From Gemmatimonadaceae bacterium (GTDB taxonomy: Bacteria; Gemmatimonadota; Gemmatimonadetes; Gemmatimonadales; Gemmatimonadaceae): DNA of 64,000 nt. The notes under the pieces were generated by a model that was not told the origin of the DNA, ran no database searches, and was given only the letters and a program-made list of their open reading frames with translations. This document shows positions 7,783-14,486 of the stretch, one piece after another. Where the stretch lies: assembly GCA_011525845.1 (NCBI GenBank), contig WYBP01000008.1:248001-312000 (forward strand). Direction: 5' to 3'. Both the position numbers and the translations under genes were made by a program. Positions within the stretch are counted from its first letter, which is position 1. Each line of letters begins with the position of its first letter.

Positions 7783-9218
7783 AGGTCACCCATCGATACG
7801 AGTTTGGTCTCCAGGTATTCCTCGAGTCCTTCGGCGCCGCTCTCGTGGCCGAGCCCGCTCTGCTTCCAGCCACCGAACGGCGCCTCGGTGGCCTGCGGCG
7901 TCCATTCGTTCACGCCGATCATCCCGAACTCCAGCCCCTCGGAGGCCCGGATCGCGGCGCGCAGGTCGTTCGTCCAAACGTACGCCGCGAGTCCGTAGGG
8001 CGTCGAGTTCGCGAGGTGGATGGCCTCGTCGAGCTCATCGAACGCGGTGAGGGGGAGGACGGGACCGAAGATCTCCTCGTGGTACACCGGCATCTCGGGA
8101 CGCACGTTGGCGAGCACGGTGGGCTCGTAGAAGAACCCCTTCGGCTGCGAGGCCGGCCGGCGACCGCCGGTCCGCACCTCCACGCCCGCCGCGCTCGCGC
8201 CGGCGACGAGCGCCTCCACGCGGTCCCGCTGCCGCGCATTGATCAACGGCCCCACCTGCGAATCCTTCTCGAGTCCGTTCCCCACGCGCAGCGTGCGCGC
8301 ACGCTCCGTCACCCGCTCGGCGAACTCCTCTGCCACCCGCCGATGCACGATGAAGCGCTGGGGCGAGACGCAGACCTGCCCGTTGTTCCGGAACTTGGAG
8401 GCCACCGAGCCCTTGGCGACGGACTCCACGTCCACGTCGGGGAGCACGAGCACCGGTGCGTTGCCCCCGAGCTCCAGGGAGAGGCGCGTCACCGTGCGCG
8501 AGGCGCCGTCCATCAGGAGCTTCCCCACCCGGACGCTCCCCGTGAAGCTGATCTTCCGGCAGGCGGGGTGGTCGAGCATCTCCTGCCCCATCGACTCCGG
8601 GTCGCCATTCACGAGATTGAACACCCCGGGGGGGATGCCCGCGTCCACGAGCGCCTCGGCGATCAGCATCGCGGTGAGCGGCGTGAACTCCGACGGGCGC
8701 CCGACCACCGTGCACCCCGCGGCGAGCGCCGCTGCCCACGCCCGCGAGGGGTTGTAGGCAGGGAAGTTCCACGCAGTGATCACGCCGACCACGCCCAGCG
8801 GCTGTCGGAGCACCGTCATCCGCTTGCCCGGAGAGCGCGACGGGATGGTGCGCCCGTAGGCGCGCTTCCCCTCCTCTGCGAACCAGTCGAAGAGGTCGGC
8901 CGCGACGAGGCACTCGCCCTTGCCCTGGGGATACGGCTTCCCGCTCTCCATCACCGTGACCCGGCCGATCTGGTCCGCGCGATCGCGGAGGAGCAGCGCG
9001 GTGCGGGCGAGGATCGCACCGCGATCGTACGGTGTGCGCGAGGCCCACGCGGGGAAGGCGCGCGCGGCCGCCTCGATCGCCGCGTGGCAGTCCGCGCCCG
9101 CGCCGAAGGGCACGGAGCGGATCGTCTCCTCGGTGGCGGGGTTCATCACCTCCCACCGACCGCCGTCGATCGCGTCGGTCCAGGCGCCATCGATGAGCTG
9201 CTGGAAGTGTGCTGTCAT
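7779..9218 (-). CDS. Aldehyde dehydrogenase, succinate-semialdehyde dehydrogenase (GabD)-like
   Basis: Encodes 479 residues from the ATG at 9218 (preceded by GAGATGAG); an ATG at 9233 is also in frame. Typical features are ITAWNFPAYNPSR, FTGSVRVGK, the general-base Glu near residue 249 in LELGGNAP, and catalytic Cys near 283 in NNGQVCVSPQR. One oddity is VVGRPSEFTP near residue 181: the lysine of the K-P-S/A-E motif, which contacts the cofactor ribose in most family members, is arginine here. It overlaps the oxidoreductase downstream by 4 bp and the amidohydrolase upstream lies within a few bases, so it probably oxidises an aldehyde made by the flavoprotein. Confidence 0.88.
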   Translation of the reverse strand: MTAHFQQLIDGAWTDAIDGGRWEVMNPATEETIRSVPFGAGADCHAAIEAAARAFPAWASRTPYDRGAILARTALLLRDRADQIGRVTVMESGKPYPQGKGECLVAADLFDWFAEEGKRAYGRTIPSRSPGKRMTVLRQPLGVVGVITAWNFPAYNPSRAWAAALAAGCTVVGRPSEFTPLTAMLIAEALVDAGIPPGVFNLVNGDPESMGQEMLDHPACRKISFTGSVRVGKLLMDGASRTVTRLSLELGGNAPVLVLPDVDVESVAKGSVASKFRNNGQVCVSPQRFIVHRRVAEEFAERVTERARTLRVGNGLEKDSQVGPLINARQRDRVEALVAGASAAGVEVRTGGRRPASQPKGFFYEPTVLANVRPEMPVYHEEIFGPVLPLTAFDELDEAIHLANSTPYGLAAYVWTNDLRAAIRASEGLEFGMIGVNEWTPQATEAPFGGWKQSGLGHESGAEGLEEYLETKLVSMGDL

Positions 9219-9222
9219 CGTC

Positions 9223-10791
9223 TCATCTCTCATATGCCAGTTGTCCGGCGACCCACGTCTGGTCCACGCGGATCGCGCTCAGGGCCTCGGTCGCGCAGGA
9301 GAGGGGGTCGGCCGAGAGGACGGCGAAGTCCGCCCACTTGCCCGCCTCGATGCTGCCGCGGTCCGCGTCATCGCCGGAAGCGAGCGCGCCGCCCATCGTG
9401 TACGCGTGGAGCGCCTCACGCGCCGTGATCGCCTGCTCCGGGGCGATGGGGTCGCCCGCATCATCGCACCGGTCCACCGCGGACTGGATGCCGCGGAACA
9501 CGGAGTCGTCCTCCACCACCGGCGCGTCGGAGGAGAGCGCCACGGTGAGGCCGGCGTCGATCATCTCCCGCACCGGATAGGTGCGACGGAGCATCGCATC
9601 CGGCAGGGCGACGCGGAAGTTCCGGCCCAGGGCGTGGAGGAAGACGGTCTGCGGGGCGGCCATCACGCCAAGGGGTGCGAGCCGGCGGAGCTGCGCGGGG
9701 CTCGGGAGTCCGAGGTGTTCGACGCGATGCCGCTTCGGACCCGCGCCGAGCGCCTCGTACACGCGCAGCACCTGCTCGATCGCGACATCCCCGATGGCGT
9801 GCGTGGCGATCCGGAACCCGGCCTCGTGCGCCTCGCGTGCGAGGGCGAGCAACTCGTCGTCCTCGAAGCGCAGGACACCAGTCGACGTCGAGTCGCGGTA
9901 CGGCACGCTCAGGGCCGCGGTCGCGCCGGAGAGCCCGCCGTCCGCCAGGAACTTCACGGTGTCGATGCGCAGGCGGTCACTGGCGGAGACGGCCGGGAGG
10001 GGGACGGTGCCCAGCCCGTCCACCTTGCGGAGCGCCATCACGTTCACGTGGATCGGCAACGCGCGTTCCGCCTCCAGCCCGCGGTACACATCGAGCAGCG
10101 CAGGCGCGACCCCCGCGTCACTGGTGCTGGTGATCCCGAGTGCGCGCTGGTGCCTGAGCGCGGCCCCGATCATCTCCCGATGATCGTGCGCGGTGGGCGC
10201 GGGGACGTGCGGCAGCGCGAGTCCCATCGCGGTCTCCCGGAGCACCCCGGTCGGCTCGCCGTCGGGGGTGCGCTCGATCTCACCTCCACTCGGCGGGGGC
10301 GTGTCGCGGGTGATCCCACAGCGCGCGAGGGCGGGACCGTTGAGCGCCACGATGTGGCCGCAGGTGCGCGTGAGCATCACGGGGCGGTCGGGCACCGCAG
10401 CGTCGAGGTCGTGACGCGTGGGTCCGCGGCCCTCGACGAGCGCCGCCTCATTGTACCCGCGCCCGAGCAGCCAGGCGCCCGCGGGCCGGTGCGCGGCGGC
10501 GGTGCGGAGCCTGGCGCCGAGTTCGGCGAGGCTGTGCACGGCGCGGAGGTCCACCATGGACGTGAGCAGGTGCCCGATCTTCCAGATGTGCGAGTGCGCG
10601 TCGATCAGGCCCGGCACGACGGTCGCGCCTCCCAGGGAGACACGGGTGGTCCGGGCATCGCCGAGCGCTCCGACGTCCACGTCTGCGCCGACGGCCACGA
10701 TCCGTCCGCGGCGGACCGCGAACGCGTCCGCGTGCGGCATCGCCGTGGACTGGGTGAGCACGCGCGCGTCGCGCACCACGAGGTCGATCAT
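9223..10791 (-). CDS. YtcJ-type amidohydrolase (cytoplasmic)
   Basis: Encodes 522 residues with no signal peptide. The amidohydrolase metal site is complete: DAHSH in PGLIDAHSHIWKIG, a lysine region VKFLADGG, HAIGD in ATHAIGDVAIE, RHRVEH, and the late SSDAPV. YtcJ-type enzymes hydrolyse amide or formamide bonds in small N-acylated compounds, but few have known substrates. The 4-bp ATGA overlap with the GNAT gene upstream and near contact with the aldehyde dehydrogenase downstream make it part of the amine operon, where it could remove an acyl group from an acylated amino acid. This role is inference. It is the only one of three YtcJ copies in the window that lacks a signal peptide. Confidence 0.88.
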   Translation of the reverse strand: MIDLVVRDARVLTQSTAMPHADAFAVRRGRIVAVGADVDVGALGDARTTRVSLGGATVVPGLIDAHSHIWKIGHLLTSMVDLRAVHSLAELGARLRTAAAHRPAGAWLLGRGYNEAALVEGRGPTRHDLDAAVPDRPVMLTRTCGHIVALNGPALARCGITRDTPPPSGGEIERTPDGEPTGVLRETAMGLALPHVPAPTAHDHREMIGAALRHQRALGITSTSDAGVAPALLDVYRGLEAERALPIHVNVMALRKVDGLGTVPLPAVSASDRLRIDTVKFLADGGLSGATAALSVPYRDSTSTGVLRFEDDELLALAREAHEAGFRIATHAIGDVAIEQVLRVYEALGAGPKRHRVEHLGLPSPAQLRRLAPLGVMAAPQTVFLHALGRNFRVALPDAMLRRTYPVREMIDAGLTVALSSDAPVVEDDSVFRGIQSAVDRCDDAGDPIAPEQAITAREALHAYTMGGALASGDDADRGSIEAGKWADFAVLSADPLSCATEALSAIRVDQTWVAGQLAYER

Positions 10792-11432
10792 CGCCGCTCG
10801 CCGGTGGGAGGGCGCACCGCGCCCTCGACCGGTGTCGCAGCGTCGAGGACGATCAGCACGCCATAGTCATCGCAGACGGGGTCATGCACGTGCCCCGGCA
10901 GCAGCTGACGCAGGGTGAATCCCAGCCGGCGCTGCATCGAGAGCGTCGGGTCGTTGATCGTGCCGGCGCGCAGCCGCTCGAGGTACTCCTCGGCGGACAT
11001 CTCGTCCCGGTGCGCCCCGTAGCCGCTCATCATGCCGACGGCGATCTGGCCGCGGAGGCCGAGCGTCCAGACGAGCTGCTGGCGGGCGGCGTAGAGCGCA
11101 CGGGCGATGCCGCGTCCGCGATGCGCGGGATGGACGCCGAGGTCGGCGCCGTAGAGCCAGTCGCCGTCCGGCTCGTGCGAGGTGAGCCACCCTCCCTGGA
11201 TGATGGCGTCGAAGTCGTGGTCCGCGTGCGTGAAGTCGAAGTGGCGGCGAATGGTGCTCGTGGCGCCGACGACCTCGTCGCCCGCGATCGCGACGAACTG
11301 ACCCTCCGCGAACAGCGACAGGTGCTTGCGGTAGTGGTCGGCCTTGAAGCGCTGCGCGTCGTCGAGCGTGGGGAAGACCTCGAACTGCAGGCGCTCGAGG
11401 GCGTCCGCGTGGCGGGCCTGCGTGTTCATCAC
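10788..11432 (-). CDS. GNAT family N-acetyltransferase
   Basis: Encodes 214 residues. The acetyl-CoA-binding motif of the GNAT fold is visible as LGVHPAHRGRGIARALY, with a preceding VAIAGDEVVGAT beta strand. It is the first gene of the operon ending at 4474 and overlaps the YtcJ amidohydrolase by ATGA. A possible role is acetylation of an amine or of a product of the flavoprotein, with the amidohydrolase reversing it; alternatively it detoxifies an intermediate. Neither is shown directly. The start at 11432 follows a second possible methionine pair (MMNTQ), so the start may be 3 nt later. Confidence 0.85.
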   Translation of the reverse strand: MMNTQARHADALERLQFEVFPTLDDAQRFKADHYRKHLSLFAEGQFVAIAGDEVVGATSTIRRHFDFTHADHDFDAIIQGGWLTSHEPDGDWLYGADLGVHPAHRGRGIARALYAARQQLVWTLGLRGQIAVGMMSGYGAHRDEMSAEEYLERLRAGTINDPTLSMQRRLGFTLRQLLPGHVHDPVCDDYGVLIVLDAATPVEGAVRPPTGERR

Positions 11433-11664
11433 CGCGAGGCCCGTTGCGAGCGTTCGGCGGTAGCCTGCTGCGGGGTGGTGCGCGGGATCGGACGGTGTCT
11501 TTGGCTGCAGAGGCGACGGGAGTGGGGGGAGCGGAGTGGAGCGGCGGATACCTCGATGTTACGGAACCGGACATGATTCGGTAAGCGAACGGCGTCGTTT
11601 GACGCCGGAGCGCGCCGCACGCACCTTCGAGGGTCGTGGGTCCACGCGCTCCACGGGGGTGTGC

Positions 11665-12522
11665 ATGCGCGCCAACCGCCTGATCCGCTCAGGTTCGCTC
11701 CTCCTCGCATTCGCGTACGCCGGTACGGCGACGGGCCAGGCCGCCGCCGCGCCCTCCTTCGATGCCTGGAACATCAGCTACGGCGTCCCACCGGGATGGC
11801 AACTCGCCCAGCAGCAAGGGCGCGTGCATGGTCTCTCGCCGGCGTCGCCCGGATCCGTGGTGTATGTCGCGCCAGGACCGTACCAGAGCTTCACCGACGT
11901 CGCGGCGGAGCTGCCGAAGGCGTTCACCGCGCTCGGGCTGACCGGGATGCCGACGAGCCAGCCCTCGAGCGCGACGCTCAACGGCATGCAGGCGATGACC
12001 GCGAGCTACGCGGCGCAGAATGCGCAGGGCCTGGTGTTCGACGTCTACATCACCGCCCTCCTGACGGGACAGGGGAGTGGCGTGGTGGTGATGGGGGTCG
12101 CGCCGCAGCAGGGCGCCGCGCAGATGCGACCGGCCGTCGACCAGGTGGCGCAGAGCGTGGTGGCGCGTGGCGCCCCAACCTCCGATCCCCGGGCCGTCGC
12201 GGCGCTGCGCGGCCGCTGGATCTTCTACAGCGGACGGGCCTCCCCCGTGACCTCGCCCAGCGGCGGAAGCTCCCGGAGCTATGAGGAGACCGTCGAGTTC
12301 GACGGCAGCGGGCGGTTCGCCTGGCAGTCCTCGGCCTCGGTCAGCGTGACCGCGCCCGGCGGCAGCGCCGGCGGGGCGAACGCCAACAGTGACCAGGGTT
12401 CGTACACCGTGATCGGATCGACACTCGTCGTGCGCGGCCAGCAGGGGATGGCGAGCTACGAGGTGCAGATCCTGGCGGACCGGATCATCGCGGATGGACG
12501 GACCTTCTTCCGCGCGAACTGA
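11665..12522 (+). CDS. Hypothetical exported protein
   Basis: Encodes about 285 residues from the ATG at 11665; the reading frame is open further upstream but the protein before that point lacks a plausible start. The N-terminus is a classical signal peptide (MRANRLIRSGSLLLAFAYAG, then ATGQA as likely cleavage region). The next 150 residues hold a phrase pattern YGVPPGWQLAQQQGRVHGL, and the C-terminal part (about 190-285) reads LRGRWIFYSG ... YEETVEFDGSGRFAW ... SDQGSYTVIGSTLVV, a lipocalin-like beta pattern often used to report a model output of small periplasmic domains. I know no function. A possible bipartite hairpin follows the stop. Confidence 0.72.
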   Translation: MRANRLIRSGSLLLAFAYAGTATGQAAAAPSFDAWNISYGVPPGWQLAQQQGRVHGLSPASPGSVVYVAPGPYQSFTDVAAELPKAFTALGLTGMPTSQPSSATLNGMQAMTASYAAQNAQGLVFDVYITALLTGQGSGVVVMGVAPQQGAAQMRPAVDQVAQSVVARGAPTSDPRAVAALRGRWIFYSGRASPVTSPSGGSSRSYEETVEFDGSGRFAWQSSASVSVTAPGGSAGGANANSDQGSYTVIGSTLVVRGQQGMASYEVQILADRIIADGRTFFRAN

Positions 12523-12527
12523 CGGGA

Positions 12528-12564
12528 TGCGCCGTTCGCCTGGCGGCCACCGAACGCTGGCGCA
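12528..12564 (+). terminator. Possible interrupted hairpin after the exported protein gene
   Basis: TGCGCC-GTTCG pairs with CGAAC-GGCGCA across a 12-nt loop, with a 3-nt bulge (GCT) in the second arm. It starts 6 nt after the stop of the gene ending at 12522 and has no U tract, so terminator function is uncertain. Confidence 0.35.
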
Positions 12565-12671
12565 CGGCGCGTGACCTCTCCATACTCTGCGCGCGCCTTC
12601 AGGCCCGTTCACCCTCCACGCGACGGCGACTGCCGCGCGAGCGTCCTATCCGACAGGCTGCCACGGTCTCC

Positions 12672-14417
12672 CTGAGCAGGCTCGTCACGATCGCCGCCGC
12701 ATGCGCGGCGATGGCGGTCGTTGCGGTGTCGTGCGCCGAGGATCCCTCGCGCGCGGACCTGCTCATCGTCAACGCCAGGGTGTACACGCTCGACTGGCCG
12801 GACCCGGACCGCGAGGGACGCCCGAGCGCCGAGGCGCCCTGGGACTCCGCGGGTGGCTGGCGCAACGACGCGTCGGCGGTGGCGATCCGCGACGGACGGA
12901 TCGTGTACGTCGGTACCGACTCCGGGGCGCTCGCACTCCGCGGGCGATCGACGCGCGTGGAGGACCTCGCCGGCGCGGCGCTCTTCCCCGGCATGGTGGA
13001 CGCGCACACGCACGTCGCGGAACTCGGCGCCTCCCTCGACCGAGTGGACCTGACGGGGATCGCGACCGAGGCGGAGGCGGTCGCGCGCATCGCGGAGCGC
13101 GCCGCGCAAACGCCGGCCGGGGAGTGGATCCTCGGGTTCGGGTGGGACGAGGGCGCCTGGGCCGATCGTTATCCCGACAGGCGCCTCCTGACGGAGAGGG
13201 TGCCCGATCATCCGGTGGTGCTGCGCGGCCTGCACGGCTTCGCCTCCTGGGCGAACCAGCGCGCGTTGGACGCCGCCGGCATCACGCGGACGACGGTCGC
13301 CCCCACCGGCGGCGAGATACGCAAGGACCGCGACGGGTCGCCGAACGGCCTCTTCCTGAACCGCGCCGTGGAGCTGATGGACCGTGCGGTGCCCGCGCCG
13401 ACGCCGGTGCAGCGGGACTCCCAGCTGGTGCGCGCGCTGATGGTGATGGCGCGCGAGGGGTACACGGCCGTGCACGAGGCGGGGACGCCGCGTGATGTCG
13501 TCGCCTCGCTGCTGCGGCTCGACTCGGCCCGTGCACTCCCCATTCGCGTGTACGCGATGCTCGATGGGCGGGACTCGACGCTGCTGCGCGAGTGGAGCGC
13601 GCGCGGGCCGCTCCTGGGCGACTCGACCGGGAATCTCGTGATCCGCGCGGTGAAGGCGTATTACGACGGCGCGCTCGGGTCGCGTGGCGCGCGACTGCTG
13701 GCGGACTACAGCGACCGCCCGGGGAACCGGGGCGTGAGCGGCGCCGGCTACGGCTTCGACCGCCGCAGTGTCGCGGGCGCGATGGCCGCGGGGTTCCAGC
13801 TCGGGATCCACGCCATCGGGGACGCGGGGAACCGCGCGGCGTTCGACTTCATCGATTCGGTCACCAGGGCCGCACCCGGCGCGCGTGGGCTCCGCCACAG
13901 GATCGAACACGCGCAGGTCGTCGCCGCGGCGGACCAGGGGCGGTTCGCGGCCTCGAGCGTCATCGCCTCCATGCAGCCGCCGCACGCCGTCGAGGACATG
14001 CTCTGGGCGGAGCAGCGCCTCGGCGCGCGGCGGGTGCGCACCGCCTATGCGTGGCGCACGCTGCGCCGCGCGGGCGCGCACCTCGTCTTCAGCTCCGACC
14101 TCCCGGGATCGGACTGGGACCTCTTCTACGGACTGCACTCGGCGACGCTGCGGCAGGACAGGACGGGCGCGCCCTCCGGGGGCTGGATGCCCGGCGAACG
14201 CCTGACGCCCGAGGAGGCGCTGCGCGCCTACACCGAGTGGGCCGCGTTCGCCGCGTTCGACGAGTGGGATGCCGGCACCATCAAGGTCGGACGGCGCGCG
14301 GACCTCACCGCGCTCTCGGTCGACCCGCTGCGGGAGCATTCGGGCTCCGCGCTCCTGGATGGCGTGGCGCTGATGACGGTGGTGCGCGGGACGGTGGTGC
14401 AGCGCCGAGAACGGTAG
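12672..14417 (+). CDS. YtcJ-type amidohydrolase, predicted lipoprotein
   Basis: Complete amidohydrolase metal motifs are present: DAHTH in PGMVDAHTHVAEL, VKAYYDGALGS, HAIGD, RHRIEH and SSDLPG. The first in-frame ATG is at 12711 and would leave only MAVVAVSC before the predicted lipid-modified cysteine, too short and without basic residues. Reading 13 codons upstream gives LSRLVTIAACAAM, a normal signal-peptide start, so I place the start at the CTG codon at 12672; this is a guess at a rare start and the ATG at 12711 is the alternative. The mature enzyme would sit in the outer or inner membrane facing the periplasm. It is followed by the TonB receptor at 14487, with which it may cooperate in scavenging an amide. 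Substrate unknown. Confidence 0.82.
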   Translation: MSRLVTIAAACAAMAVVAVSCAEDPSRADLLIVNARVYTLDWPDPDREGRPSAEAPWDSAGGWRNDASAVAIRDGRIVYVGTDSGALALRGRSTRVEDLAGAALFPGMVDAHTHVAELGASLDRVDLTGIATEAEAVARIAERAAQTPAGEWILGFGWDEGAWADRYPDRRLLTERVPDHPVVLRGLHGFASWANQRALDAAGITRTTVAPTGGEIRKDRDGSPNGLFLNRAVELMDRAVPAPTPVQRDSQLVRALMVMAREGYTAVHEAGTPRDVVASLLRLDSARALPIRVYAMLDGRDSTLLREWSARGPLLGDSTGNLVIRAVKAYYDGALGSRGARLLADYSDRPGNRGVSGAGYGFDRRSVAGAMAAGFQLGIHAIGDAGNRAAFDFIDSVTRAAPGARGLRHRIEHAQVVAAADQGRFAASSVIASMQPPHAVEDMLWAEQRLGARRVRTAYAWRTLRRAGAHLVFSSDLPGSDWDLFYGLHSATLRQDRTGAPSGGWMPGERLTPEEALRAYTEWAAFAAFDEWDAGTIKVGRRADLTALSVDPLREHSGSALLDGVALMTVVRGTVVQRRER

Positions 14418-14470
14418 GCGGAGTCGCTGGGCGGGAGCAGGTGGCAGGCGGGAGGGATGGTCAACTCATC

Positions 14471-14476
14471 TATGCT
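14471..14476 (+). promoter_or_regulatory. Putative -10 box of the TonB receptor gene
   Basis: TATGCT lies 10 nt before the ATG at 14487 and after the in-frame ATG at 14457, which argues for the later start and a very short leader containing GGGGGAG. Confidence 0.35.
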
Positions 14477-14486
14477 CGGGGGAGTC

